DNA from: Spisula solida
Lineage: Eukaryota > Mollusca > Bivalvia > Venerida > Mactridae
Length of the DNA stretch: 64,000 nt
Reading direction: 5' to 3'
Assembly: GCA_947247005.1 (NCBI GenBank)
Contig: OX365952.1
Location: 49,828,722-49,892,721 of the forward strand
This document shows positions 12,118 through 25,308 of the stretch, one piece after another. Below the pieces are notes generated by a model. That model searched no databases, had not been told where the DNA came from, and worked only from the letters and a program-made list of their open reading frames with translations. The stretch's first letter is position 1. The number at the start of each line of letters is the position of its first letter. The position numbers and the translations under genes were made by a program.

Positions 12118-15100
12118 CTGTAGTGGGAAAACAGCATTACTGTAAATATCACTTAATGATCACCTTAATAACAAAAACACTTAAATGACAACGATCGCTT
12201 TTTAAGAGCTAGGACCGCATTATAACCAAATACCGCCTCTGATTATTCACACTCGTGCAACATAATTCAATGATTTTTTAGACCACGTTATTGTCCGTCC
12301 ATCTGTTTGCCCGTCTGTTCGTTCGCATTATTGAAAATGTTAATAAAATAATTCAAGTATTTGAAACTCGAATATTTTCAAAGTCCGACAAGGCATTGCT
12401 GTCAAACAACTTGGCATACGTGTTTATCATCACCAATACCTTACATTGTCAACGCCATCACTATCCAACATTTCTACAGAATTATGGCCCCTGGTAGACT
12501 TAGATAGTTATTATGGACAAGGATTCCTCCGGAGCATACCGGTAAGCGATTACTGAATGCAATCTTATTTAAGATTTGTAGTTACGTTTTTTTAACTATT
12601 GTCGTAAGGTCAACTCTATTTTATGACGAAATAAGGTTCCTGCTATAAAACAAGTGGTTGACAAGAGTTAAACAAATATACCTCCCGACGTGTAGTAGGC
12701 CTGTACAACACCAGCATCAATCGCATCCTTAACTACATACAACTGTCCGTTATACCACGAACACGCCTCCTGCAATATTACGTCATACAAAACATAGTAA
12801 ATGTTAATTTACGAATTCCCAGTATTACCTAGGTCACAGTGCACCCGAATGATATCCGTGTATCCGGTGATCGGATTGCATTTGTGATATTTGTATATTC
12901 TAGGGGTGGTATTCAATATTGATCTTATTACATTGGAGAATAACGATAGCCAATCTTATCACCTGTTACTGACCAAGAGTTCAATATGGTGTGATCTGAT
13001 TGGTTGTCCTTATCCTTAAGTCAAGTAAGATCAATATTGAATACCATCCCTGATACGTATACATTGTTTGTATTTATCAGACCAATTTGTTGGAATATTT
13101 ATATTTTAGTTATTATGCAGTGATACTATACAGTTAGGATAATTATTGAGAGACGCTGTGCTCGAGAGTCCACTATTACTGTGTAAAACCAATTGTGAAC
13201 TATACGTTTTATTCATACATCTATAAGTATAATGCTAAACTAAAATACTTTACCAGTTCAGACAATGGTTGTACACATAAAATACACATACACATGAAAT
13301 AAAACATAACTCTGATATTACTCTAACTGGACAGTACTTAGTTAAATTGTTACTGTACATAAAATGGACTGGTCCGAGATGTAAGTGTACCATGTGCCTG
13401 TAAATGTCAATGTCTGCTTGTGTGCTTTTGTTGTGCTTTATCTTAAAGTTAAGCCGTGACTGGTGTTTTGATTGGTTCAAGTTACTTCCTTCCAAGAGGA
13501 ATAACTCGAATCATTTTAGCTCTTTGCCATAATAGATTATGTCCATTTGATCCTTACATCGTATAATGTAACCAATTTCTTGATAATGTTTATGTCTTTT
13601 ATTCCTTAGCCGCTTAACACTTGCCGTGTTTTTAATATATGTTAATGTATAGTGTTTGTCAGATAATAGCTCTGCGAGCTAATATTATCTTGTTTGTCAT
13701 AACCGACTTTAAATAAAACTTTTTGCATCTTGTAATGGAGGCCACAAGTCAAAATCCGTCATTAGCCTAATACTAAATGAAATGTTTCAATAAGCATAAT
13801 CTCTCACAATGTGAATAGGCTGATGATAAAAATGTTACGGAACAATGGTGATACTTGTAATAGGCGGGTAAGAATGTATATATGTGGTGGTAATGTTACG
13901 AAAAAAATTGATGACGCTGTGGTGATACATGCGTCTGTAATATGTTCTGGAAAAATATCTTGAGCAATCGGTAGGAAATATGACATTGTGTAATTCCTTT
14001 TCGCCGTTGTCTTGCTTGTGTGTGGTCTTGGAATAACGCTAATTGATAAAATGTTCCAATGCGATTAACATAATTGTATTATAATGATACTGCATATTCA
14101 TATCGATATTTCACCTTCGTAGTTCATCACCATGCTTTCGTATGACGCGGTTGTATGACGTCAAGTTTATATGAATGGAACACCGTTATGTCAATTCCAA
14201 TAGAAAAGTAATGCTGGTATGTGTACGACATAATTGTTAAAATGAGTATGAAATTAGGAAAGTACACGTATTACTTGTGCACCCATCGTATCTACGGGTA
14301 TACGTACCAAAGCAAAAGCCCACACATGTTCTCCATCATCTGTACCACCCAGACAAAAGCCAGAGGTTGGTAAGTAGAGCATACCATTTCCAACACATTC
14401 TAAAAAAGATAACAATATTCTTATACGAGAGGTGCCCCACCGTTGAACAACCGGTATCTTCATGCTGATACGCTGTAATCGAAATGACTCTATACAGCCA
14501 TGTATATTACTGTGTCAACTAACATATGCACTCACTATTTTTTATTTTTGCAGTTAAGTTAGACTCCAAATAAACAACTTTGTAGGGGCATCGATTTGAG
14601 CTTTTTTAAGACAGAATACCCCAATTGATGGTGACTGTATACATTGATCGAGTGTAATCAATGCTGCTTTATCGCTAAGATTCCAAAGTTTATGAGTACA
14701 GGATTGTAAGACTTCGGCATTCATTATTCTGGTGTAATATACTTTAAATTCGTGTTTTAAGGTATCGAATAGCGTGATTGTGGTGCGGTATGCAGCTGAG
14801 TCTTAATGGCCAAAACACCATGTTCCAGGCATTGTAGTCAGGAACAAGGTGTGGCAAACATCTTATCCAAAAACTATTTTAAACGTTAGGAGCATAGTAC
14901 TATGCGCTTATTTGTTATTTATTCCCTTGTAGAATACATATTGAATTATATTCTATTAGTTTGAACAAACAACAGCAACCGGGTGGGAACTCACGTTGCT
15001 TAGCGAATGTTAAATTTGTTGATAGTCTCGTAGACATTTCTCAAATAGCAATCTGTTGTGTTACCGTAAATATCTCAATGATAAAGCATTATCTCAACAA

Positions 15101-16919
15101 AGTTATCGAAATTACAGTTTCGTTGTAGCATGTACGGTGGTTATAAAGACGATGGTCTCCCTTGGATTTTTGTGGTAAAATCGCTGATGAACACCTACCG
15201 TTTTTCAGAGCTTGGCATTCTTCATTTTTGAAATTACTTGATTAAAAGGATACTCCTTCCTTCATTGCAATCCTCATTATGGTTATTGGATGTATCCTAG
15301 TTATCATATAACCAATGGGTACGATTTTTGAAGGAATCATCACTTTTTGGCATTTTTTAAATATTTTGTGTCATTTCACATATTAGAGCAACAGAACGTG
15401 AAGCACCCTTCTAGGGACGAAAATTACTGGAAGTCTTCACAGAAAAGGTATATCCATGATCTATTAACACCTTCATGGTGCTTCTTCAGGAACATTCGGC
15501 CTTCAAAAAGCCAAACGCCACACCCTCTACACAACTGCTGATGTCGGCTCGAATCATATTGCAAACAAACCAAACAGTGAGTGCACATGTTACCTGACAC
15601 ATAATTTTACGCGGTTAAAAATAGTTATTTCATATATATTGGGTTAACATGAAAATAACGGATATTTAACGGTGTTCAAATATAAGTGGGGCTGCATCTT
15701 TCGTATTATAGTCATAAGGACGTTATACATTGTCCCAATGTTGCTGACGAGGACCATCTCTAACGTGCCATGAATAATTGTTACACTATATTTTGTACGA
15801 CGATTGTCTTCCTGTACACGTCAAAAATTAAACTGATTCTGATGCTTATGTTGACGATAAGGACCATTAAAAACGGTCAACATGAACTGCACACTCCTCT
15901 TATTGATATATAATTCCGTAATTCTATGAATGTCATAAAAGGAAAAGTTCGATTAAAATCAAAATTGAAATTATAATGATTATAGATATTCCATATAATA
16001 TAATAAAGATTCAACTAAATGCAGAATCCATTAATTGTGACTCAGTTGTCGGTTATAACATTCTCTCAGAGTATAACTCACCCTTTCCATTTAAAACGCC
16101 GCATTATCCCGTGTTCGTTGCGCAAAAGGTTTGATTAAAAAATATCAAAATGAAACTTATTTTGGAAGTTTAGTGTCACAAATGGTATAGTACGTAGCAT
16201 TTGACCTGGCGCTAATTAATGTTCGTGCGCTTTCGTTATTGTACCGTAAGTTTGGTTAAAATAACAAATCTGATTGGATGAATGATGAGCTCGTGTATCC
16301 ACGAGTACCATGTAAAATGTTTCAAGCTATTGGGTATATCAAATATCTTAAATGAGGTACATTGTTTTTGTCTTTCTCTAATAGAATTCAAAAAAATATG
16401 ATTGGAATGAGGTAATTCTTGTTTTTTTTTATAAACTTTGAATTTCCATCAAAATGAGAGTAGGGTTGACTTTTTGCGAACTCCTGTTTTATTCCCTGAC
16501 TGATTCCAATAAATGAGGTATCATTTTAAAGCTGAATAATAAATATATTGCATAAACTTATTAGTTTTTGCCTATGCACATTTAAACAGAAGATATAAGG
16601 TATTAAAATCAAACGAGATTTCGCGAGATTTCAGAAGACTGCCGCGAGATATCGTGAGATTTGGTACATTTTTTCAACTTTGTATATTTAGGTTTTCGGG
16701 TATAAAATTAGTAAGCAACGTACCTGTCGAGCAATTACCGTAGTTTAAACAAGCAATACGGTAGTCGAGGTCAGCACATGTTTTATACAGGCTCATTACC
16801 CGGCATATTTCTGGCCACGCAGTTGAAACCCCACAGGACACATAGCCTACTAGTGTTAGAAGCAGGATTGCTGCAATATATAAACACACAAATGTGGTGG
16901 GCTGAAATTTGTTCGACAT
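11888..16919 (-). CDS. Secreted single C-type lectin domain protein, four exons (whole gene span)
   Basis: Joining 16919-16724, 14399-14275, 12769-12682 and 12117-11888 on the minus strand gives an uninterrupted 212-residue protein. All introns are GT-AG and phases match (1, 0, 1). Residues 1-29 are a signal peptide (hydrophobic core YIAAILLLTLVGY). Residues 30-81 are a Cys-rich lead (Cys 39, 48, 57, 63, 67, 81). Residues about 82-212 form a C-type lectin domain: MGAQEAC helix (Cys110), WVHLDG core at 156-161, and Cys184, Cys200 and Cys208 (PFIC). In this family the domain binds glycans or proteins outside the cell, and molluscs use many such proteins in innate recognition. The usual EPN/QPD calcium-sugar motif is absent (GNAP at 173-176) and no WND is seen, so calcium-dependent mannose or galactose binding is doubtful. 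Alternative start: an in-frame ATG at 16988 would add 23 residues but bury the signal peptide. Strong as a CTLD gene; ligand unknown. Confidence 0.85.
12682..12769 (-). CDS. C-type lectin gene, exon 3
   Basis: The acceptor attgcag precedes GAG GCG TGT and the donor GGGAG|gtatat follows. It encodes EACSWYNGQLYVV through QAYYTSG, with the first conserved lectin-domain cysteine and the helix that follows it. At 88 bases it ends one base into a codon, which exon 4 completes as Val. It is too short to be seen as an open frame on its own. Confidence 0.85.
12904..13050. mobile_element. MITE in lectin intron 2
   Basis: 147 bases with 25-base TIRs differing at one position: ggtattcaatattgatctta preceded by ggggt or ggat. 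No coding capacity. Confidence 0.8.
14275..14399 (-). CDS. C-type lectin gene, exon 2
   Basis: The acceptor is ttttttag at 14400-14407, followed by AA TGT, which completes the split Glu codon from exon 1. It encodes ECVGNGMLYLPTSGFC through VDTMGAQ. The donor is CACAA|gtaata. This is the N-terminal beta strand and the start of the first helix of the lectin domain. Phase-0 exit agrees with exon 3. Confidence 0.85.
16724..16919 (-). CDS. C-type lectin gene, exon 1 (signal peptide and Cys-rich lead)
   Basis: Encodes MSNKFQPTTF onward through NYGNCST, then one base of a split codon. The donor is ACAG|gtacgt at 16723-16722. ATG 16919 is preferred because the hydrophobic signal core begins about ten residues later. 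The upstream ATG at 16988 is in frame but puts a polar 23-residue stretch in front. The first transcribed base is not visible. Confidence 0.8.
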
Positions 16920-17044
16920 CGTAAACTCTATTTGAGGATTTATAGTAAAAGGGATATTGCTTGCTGTCGAAAAGTGTGTTGATTTCAAATTTCAGTAACA
17001 TACTAACAGTGATTCATAAACTTTCAAAGTCTTTTTGACACCTG

Positions 17045-17190
17045 AAATTAGGACTTGTAGCGTGTTTAGTTTCCTTTTCTCCTTCAGTGTTAAGTTGTAC
17101 ATTGTGTAGTCTGCTTGTGATCTGTATTTTGAGTGTTCCTGCTCGGCTGTGTTATGCAGTGCACCCTTCCCTGTCCGATTATTAGTCCTC
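17045..17190 (-). mobile_element. Dispersed 'gtcagacagggaaggc' element fragment
   Basis: Degenerate: tgttcctgctcggctg and gtgcacccttccctgtccga, ending at ttattag. The next 150 bases carry ggtttgccgtccgtccgtct, another dispersed motif also echoed at 12292-12330. Confidence 0.5.
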
Positions 17191-18247
17191 TATCCGTTTT
17201 CAACCGGAGGGAACTATAGGTTTGCCGTCCGTCCGTCTGTTCGTCTATCTGTCCATCAAAAATCTGGATCCTGACACAATTTAAACAGTTTCTGAACTAG
17301 GTTTATGAAACTTGGTATGTGGGCAGGTGCCAATGAGGCGATTTTGCAAATTTTGATATTTTTTATTCGGACATCAATTGTGGTTGCGTTGGCAACTGAA
17401 ACAATGAACATTATTTAAAGGGTAATGGCTTCAAACCGGTTGGGTACTGCTGTATTGCTTGCAATTATTATTGCCTTGTTCATTTTTCAAAATCTCTTGG
17501 AAGTGTACACGACCTAAGCAATCCAGTTTACTGATGCAGAAGACATAGTGTAGCGACTGTCATCTCTGTCCGTCTATCCTTCCGCCTCATTTAAAGGTGC
17601 TGCCTCACGTATAGGTGTATTACAAAAATAAAATAACATTGTCAAATATTTGCGTAATTTTGTTATAGTTTCCTGTACGTATATGCCATAAAAACACACT
17701 GACATACAAAAGAACTTGGTCAACATCGGCATTTTGTAGTTATTTAGTATTTTTACATCCAAATTCTATTGGGTATTAGTAATTATTTAACCCGATATGT
17801 GAGGCAGGACCTTTAAAATGTAAACGTACCTGCATTCAAATTGTTAAAGCACTATAAATCAAACCATATCCAACTATTTGTCCCATTTGTATTGAATGTG
17901 TCTTCAAGTCGACCACAAATACCTTCCCTTGACTGGTGTTATACCGGTTTTAATCTGATCGATCTTATCTCGATTGCGTAATCGCGCTATGCTAACTCAG
18001 CGGGTTGTCGGAGTGTATAAATTAATGTATATCATTTGCTGGAGGGGTTTTGTGCGTTCAGTTACACTTTGGTATTTTTGACATTTTGTATATGATGCAT
18101 ACCAGGATCTTTTTTATGGGCATATCTCTGTCATTATGAAATTTTGTTCATAAGGTAGGTATCATCAGGAACATTTAAATGCTTCCATGGTATCATTCAG
18201 AATTCGTTGATCATGTGTGAGGAATCTAACAATTATGCATTTGTTAT

Positions 18248-18332
18248 ACTAGTAACCGCAATACATGTCACGATATGTATACTTATTATCATGCATATTC
18301 GATGGATGATAAAAAAATAAACGGTTACTAGT
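18248..18332. repeat. Small palindromic element
   Basis: actagtaaccg and cggttactagt, 11-base perfect inverted ends, 85 bases apart outer to outer. Confidence 0.45.
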
Positions 18333-18339
18333 AACTGTA

Positions 18340-21300
18340 CAACGCTTGAGTATGTGTGCAATATCACAAAGTACAGTTTAAATGAAATTTAGCAACCACT
18401 GCTGATTTTTCAAGTATGTTGTACGGTTGATTGTTCAGTTGCATCTTCGAGCCATAGACCATACAATTATGGAACTGGTTTTTTAATATCTTGAAAAATA
18501 AAAAAGTTATGACAATTTTAAGTTCGTGAAATAGAGCGTTTTTTTCTTGAATTAAATAGGAGAATATTCGCGCGCTTGCGGACCCGACAAAACTCAAATT
18601 TTCCCTCTAATTGTCACAAATATTTTATTTTTTCAAGATATCGGGATGAAACATTTGTTCAACTTATTTATGTTGGACAAGTGCTTTCAAAGTTATGAAG
18701 AGTTGAAATGTAAAACAAATACTTAACATGTTTTCATTGTCATATATTCATTTTCAAGTTATCACAAAATGTAGTTTGGCTATTTTGACCTGAACCTGAC
18801 CTTTATGCAAGACTATATTACAAGGTTCTTGCTTTGAATACATGAATATCAATTTCCGCAAGCAAGTCGTGCGATATCGGTATTTCAAATTCGTGTTTCT
18901 ATTACATCTCGAGCTACTTCGTGATACTCCCCGATTATGAAATATATTGTGATAATATATTGACTGTTAAATTATGCTAGTCAATTCATCATCCTGATTT
19001 TTTAAAATAATGAGTAAAATACTTAAAATGGATTTAATCACATCGGCAATTTATATCTGAATATGAATTTGTGCTTTTATCAGACTTGTTATAATATATA
19101 GGCTGTAGACTGTGGCTTGATTTATGATGCGTTATATGCCCGTGGAATTTCCGGTGACACCCGCAATAAAGTTACAGGGGTTTGTTTACGAAAACATGTA
19201 TTGTCTTATTATAGCAAAAAGGCTGTATCTACAAATGAAAAAAGAAGGCAGATAGAAACTGTATATAAACGCATCTTGAATGATACTTACTGTTTTATTT
19301 TTACATTATGGTTATAGGTATCAGCGATGCGACCATACATGTATGATAAAAAAATATTTATGATACTTATTATACGAATATGAATTTACTTTGCATGAAG
19401 CATAAAACAATGCTTATAACAAATAACAATGATGGAAAACATAAATTTTCAGGAGAAAAAACCCTAATATATATGATTAATTAATATATAGAATGTTCGA
19501 ATCCCAACTGGCTTCGTAATCTGTCTGGTCAGAGCAGACGCGCTTTATTCCTCTAGCCGGGCTATAGTTAAGTGATTATCATTAAAAGATACGCATATTA
19601 TTAGCAATATATAAGCAAGTACATGTATACTGTAAATGAACCATAAAGCTATAATGCACATGTATTTAATCTGCCTTAGTGTAAAACATACATTTCAACA
19701 TCTGAATTCATGCCTCTAAAAGTATACGGATTTTTTCTCACCTTTTTTGACGTTTAATTTTCATTTTACAATTCGTATATATTCAATTAGGTGGTACAAC
19801 GTGTCAATTAACCAGTTTATTTAACAAGTGTCATAGGAATGACATGATTCTTCATTTTTATGTCTCACCTGTTCGATTATTATAATTTTAAATTATGCGT
19901 GAGCTTATGACATTTCACTTTAATTATTTTAATGCATGTATTACTTTCCAAATCGGCAATAAAGTCAAAGTTTCAAATCTCTAAAATCATAATAATGGAT
20001 GTATACAGGAAATATAGCGGTTGTAGAAATATAGCGGTTATAACCCGTCACGCGAATGTACCACTTTTATTATCCCACATGCTGTGACAATCACAGCGGG
20101 GCGCGTCATAAAACAATTAACAATGTGCAAATTAAATATGTGTATTACTTTTTTACTAAAAAAAATGATACCTGTTTTAAAAAACCGTAAAAAGGGGGCA
20201 GATCTAATTATCACATTTCTTATATCAAAACACCAATCTGACGGGAAGAAATTAAACTATTAATCAAGTTTGCACAAAATATATTCCCCGAGAAACAAAA
20301 GAACTACGGACAAGAAAGTAACCAAGTTTGATATCAAATCCGTTCATTTCCTTCTTTGTTCAATGTGAGTGATAGTCATGTTAAAAACCTTTAAAAAGGG
20401 GGTTGATCCCATAAAGATACAACTATGAAATTTAGTGCATTATATTGTAGACATATCAAACTACAAAATATGTTTGCACATAAGAAATATCTCAAATAGT
20501 TATTATCATATGGACAATTTTACGTGGAGTCCCCATGCCTTCCAATGGTAAAACAATTGTCACATGTGCGAATACAAATGGGACAAATAGTTGGATATGC
20601 GAAATGCATATACTCTTATCTAAATAAAATGTTCATTTCGCTAAATACTACATTTTCTTTATAAAAAAGGAAAAGAATTAGCGTCTACATTATTTGTAGT
20701 CAATTATTATATAAATTGTTTGTTTATTATTCGTTAAAGTTCATGACTTCGTACACACGTATTATGTAAACGAACAGTGCAATTTATTTTGAAAACAGAG
20801 TATTCGCTTTAAACAACTTTAATTCATAAGTATGTCAAATCAATTTCGTATGTTGATGCAATAAGTTTATTCACGAGTTTCAAATAATACTATTACATAC
20901 CTTTCATTGTTGAAAATACGTGAGTCTTATTAATCTTGTAGCTTCCGTTGTGATTAACTGTTCACTGTGTAATACAATATTGTTAATGTTCTGTACTGTT
21001 CTATTCTGTTCTGTTCTCTGTCAACGATTTAGTTTTTTTTAAATAATCAATAACAAATCATTATGTGTTATCTAATTTTAATATTAACATTTCCCTGTGT
21101 TATCTAATTGGTCTGATAAAATTATTCGTGTTACCTAATTACAATATTAAATTGAATGACCTTTTTCTAATCTATAATTGCAATCAATACATGTCAATTA
21201 AGTTGCACGATTGTTGACGATATATTCTGTATTTTCATCTCATATATGTACGTACTTGCAATAAATCAATTAACAATGTGCATAATTATTCCACATTTAC

Positions 21301-22500
21301 TGATGTTATTATATATAAGAGGCATTTGTCAATTAGAAAATAATCCTAAAAATACCTTATTTCATTACTACATTACCATACCAATATAAACAATAAACAT
21401 TTTGTGATTCTTATATACTGACCAATCAAAATATTAAAGATCTGTTACGCTATATCTTAACTTAAGGCTGTTTTATGATAATGAGGTAACGTCAAAAGTT
21501 TGGGTCTCAGGTAATAAGCCAACCTATTGACTTTGGTTTTTTTCATATTTCCAGCAATATGAATTTAAGATAAATGATTTTGGTATGAAAATAAAGCAAG
21601 TGAAACGAACTCGACGTACATTACACTGAATGGCTATTATGGTTGGAAAAGAAAATGTAAATTTAAAGCTTTTTGCAGAAAACTACTCAAATATCGCAAT
21701 GTAATAAGTAACGAAAATCCGCCAGTTAAAGCGCTGCATTTCTTGTATTATCAACAATTCTTGCTCAAATCTCGGGAAATATTGTGACAAGACGTCTCGT
21801 ATGTTGGATAGGAACAAAATAATAAAAGTAACCACCATAATGGAAATTTGTCAATTGTGTATTTTTGCTTAAATGCGGCGCTTCTTGGGGCACTTGTTAT
21901 TTTTATATGTATGAAATAAATATTTACGCTAATCACAATGTTTTTAATTTGAAATACATCTAAGCCATTATTTATTTTATTCTGTTATAAATCTGATCTG
22001 ACGTTATTATCCCGATTTTTCTAAGCGATTTTCAATGCTGAAAAAATGTCCGTGAGACAACAGTGTTAAAATCTAAATACGAAAAAAAAACGATAAACCT
22101 TGACAATATGTGAGATATTTATTTATTTCCGACATAAATCTGGACTATTGTTCGTTAAAAAGTTCCATTAATATCGATTAAAATAAAAAAAACTCACTAT
22201 ATCGATGCTGAAAAAATGTCCAACCTGCGCGTTATGTTGACGTTTTCTGAACGTTTTATGCATATGCTATTGCAGAGTCACCATATAAGGAGTATTTCAA
22301 GTATTATAAATGCAAAATAAAGTAATCTAAGAACAGCCGAAACATACAAAATTACTGCAAAACTGACAAAAACAACACTATCATGACATTTTAACTGTAA
22401 ACCAGCCTATCAGATTTTTAAGAGACCAGAAAGCTAATAAAAACATGACGAAGGCTGATATTGACAGAAAAATAATTTAAAAAAATGAAAAATAGAGAAA
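18340..22500. other. Gene-poor AT-rich intergenic region
   Basis: No gene, RNA or clear transposon could be supported. It has short A/T runs, a repeated tatagcggtt near 20016-20041, and a repeated gctgaaaaaatgtcc at 22037 and 22207. Confidence 0.5.
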
Positions 22501-23202
22501 ATACAAACACTTCAATATTCAGGGAGAAAAAAAGATAGGTTAAAATGTATCCTCGGCAAGAAATCTAGAACGTTTACGTCTATAATGCCCGAGGGTCCTG
22601 ATTGGTGAAAACAGAGGTTTACTGGTGTGTAAACGTCACGTCTTAGCCAATCAGAATGAAGGTATTTGCTGGCTTTGGAATTAATAATTCTAGACGAATA
22701 TGTGTGGAATAAGTCAAACTGCAAAGGCCCACCACAGCTGTACAAGCTATTGTAGCTTAATTTTGACATAGAACATTCCCTACCTGTATGTTCATCCCCT
22801 GATTTTGTGTTTACGTAAGGAACAGGCCATCTAAACACATTTTGTTTAACTAACGTAATTCAGCGTGCTTAAATATTGAATTTGCGGAAGAGCTTATAGA
22901 CTATGAAAAATTGCAGTTCTTTGGTCAGTTGTGCAGACTTTTTATATGATATGTATTATGCTCTTCAGAATTGGAGGAATAAAAGTTATAAATATATATT
23001 ACAGGAGGCATGCATTAAACAACATATTTTAAGTCAAAATACATGTATACACCAATGGTGGTAGAAGTATGCTACACATATAAGGCTAAATTATGAAGCT
23101 TCTTGCATTCTAATATTTTCAATATTTTCACGTCACCAATATAGAATAAAGACAATTGCATTTCAAAGTAAAACAATGTTATTTGTCACTTTCCTTAGTA
23201 TT

Positions 23203-23508
23203 TTGCGTGAAGTTGGCAAGGCATTGGGCATTCAATGTTTTTAATGTAGTTGTATCAGTGCGACATTCGACAATCAAATATTTGATAGTCGAGCTGATAG
23301 GACTACATCCAGCTCGACATTAAACATTTGACATTTAATATTTTGAATGTATTTCTATCAGCTCGACATTGAACATTCAAATCTTTGAATGTCGAGCAGA
23401 TAGAAATACATTTAAGGTTTTGAATGTCACACGTTTAATCTCGAGCTGATAGAACTACACTCAAATATTAAATGTTTAAAGTCGTATGTTGTGCCAATTT
23501 CACGCAGC
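23203..23508. mobile_element. Short relative of the FB-like element
   Basis: Ends gcgtgaagttggc and gccaatttcacgcagct are inverted and match the termini of the 61.7-kb element. Inside are alternating gaatgtcgagc and cagctcgacatt blocks with gctgatagaactaca spacers, again as palindromes. At 306 bases it is a small, diverged member. Confidence 0.6.
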
Positions 23509-23604
23509 TAGTATGGTTATTTGTCTCACACAACTCCCATTTTGTTCGGCTGTTATTTGTTGCACCCTAGGTACATTTACAGCTCTAGTTAGTTTAGAAC
23601 AAAA

Positions 23605-23860
23605 AGATAATAGTAAGTCAGACAGGGAAGGCCGCACTCAACCAGCCGCATGCGGAGAACATAAATAACATACAAGGCACAATGCCCACCTGGACCAGTC
23701 ATGCACAGAGAATTAAAAAAAAACATACAAGGCACAATGCCCAACTGAAACAGCCGAGCACAGAAAACATAAAACACCTACAAATTATTAAGCCCAATGC
23801 CCAACTGAACTCGTAATAAGTCCAAGCTGTCCAAAAGCTGAATGAACTAGGTCCAGCAAG
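23605..23860 (+). mobile_element. Dispersed 'gtcagacagggaaggc' element
   Basis: agtaagtcagacagggaagg, then gcactcaaccagccgc and three nearby copies of aaggcacaatgccca or its variants, then gctgaatgaactaggt. Confidence 0.65.
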
Positions 23861-24233
23861 TTGGTTGCATTTACATGTTTTGCCAAGTACTTTGTTTAAA
23901 TGGTTATTATAGACTATATGTAACTAGTTTTAAGTTAACATATTAAGTGTCTAAATTATGTTTTTATGCGAAATTAGAAAACTTTAGTTCTCGTACATCA
24001 AAACTGCTGTTGTCATGGCAGCCATTACACCATTTGTATTACAAACATCGGTAATTAATAACATCAAGATGGTTTATCTAATTTATACAAAGGAACATGT
24101 GTTTCGATTCAAATAGGATAGTTACAGATTTTTCAAAACTCATAATTCTCAAAATAATTTCTGGGAATAAATCAATTATGTTTATATTTGTTTGACATGT
24201 AAAGGAAACTGCAAGTTCGGCGAACTTAGTTAT

Positions 24234-25308
24234 ATAGAGGATATTACACGAGTGTCTTTCCATATTGAATTTATTAAACGAGTTGAATAAAATAATAAAA
24301 TGCGAGGCTCTGCCGAGCATTTTATCAATTTTTTTCAACGACTTTAATAAATTCAATGTGGAAAGTCACAAATGTAATGTTCTTTTTATCATATGTTAGC
24401 CTTTTCCGACCGAAACATAAAATACCTACTTATTTTTCACTATAATAAACGCGCAACTTTGACGACGTCGCCTATCCGTTGAATGACGTCGCGTGATAGC
24501 TTTATTACACTAGTGTATTATCAAAAATAAAAAATGGCTTTATTACGCTACCGCGACGTCAAACATGTGATAAATAGAGGATATTACATGAGTGTCTTTT
24601 CATATTGAATTTATTAAACGGGTTGAATAAAATAATAAAATGCGAGGCTCTGCCGAGCATTTTATCGATTTTATTAAACGAGTTTAATAAATTCAATGTG
24701 GAAAGTCACAAATGTAATGTTCTTTTTATCACATGTTAGCTTTTTTCCGGCCGAAACATAAAATAGCTACTTATTTTCACTATAATAAACGCGCAACTTT
24801 GACGACGTCGCCTATGCTTTGACTGACGTCGCGTGAAGGCTTAATTACACTAGTGTATTATCAAAAATAAATAATGGCTTTATTATAAACTACCGCGACG
24901 TCAAACATGTGATAAATACTAATACAATGTCACTAAGCCCGGTTTTCCTGGAGAACGGCTCATTTATAAGTAATGCATTTTTATCACATGTTTGACGTCG
25001 CGGTAGCGTAATAAAGCCATTTTTTATTTTTGATAATACACTAGTGTAATAAAGCTATCACGCGACGTCATTCAACGTCAAAGTTGCGCGTTTATTATAG
25101 TGAAAATAAGTAGCTATTTTATGTTTCGGCCGGAAAAAAGCTAACATGTGATAAAAAGAACATTACATTTGTGACTTTCCACATTGAATTTATTAAACTC
25201 GTTTAATAAAATCGATAAAATGCTCGGCAGAGCCTCGCATTTTATTATTTTATTCAACCCGTTTAATAAATTCAATATGAAAAGACACTCATGTAATATC
25301 CTCTATTT
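24234..25308. repeat. Large fold-back block: two direct units and one inverted unit of about 340 bases
   Basis: Unit 1 (24234-24573) and unit 2 (24574-24915) are tandem. Unit 3 (24979-25308) is the reverse complement of unit 2, separated by 63 bases. Each unit starts atagaggatattaca, carries a hairpin (gcgaggctctgccgagc), then ttatcacatgtt ... aacatgtgataa enclosing several gacgtc motifs. Unit 3 resembles unit 2 more than unit 1. Confidence 0.85.

Noticed and set aside
16938..16944. TATA box for the lectin gene
   Set aside because: TATAAAT lies only about 20 bases before the start codon, too near for a normal 5' UTR, and an in-frame ATG exists further upstream.
22512..22838. 108-residue minus-strand ORF
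   Set aside because: Longest frame in a gene-poor region, but no recognisable domain, no signal peptide and no convincing splice sites. Could be a decayed transposon fragment.
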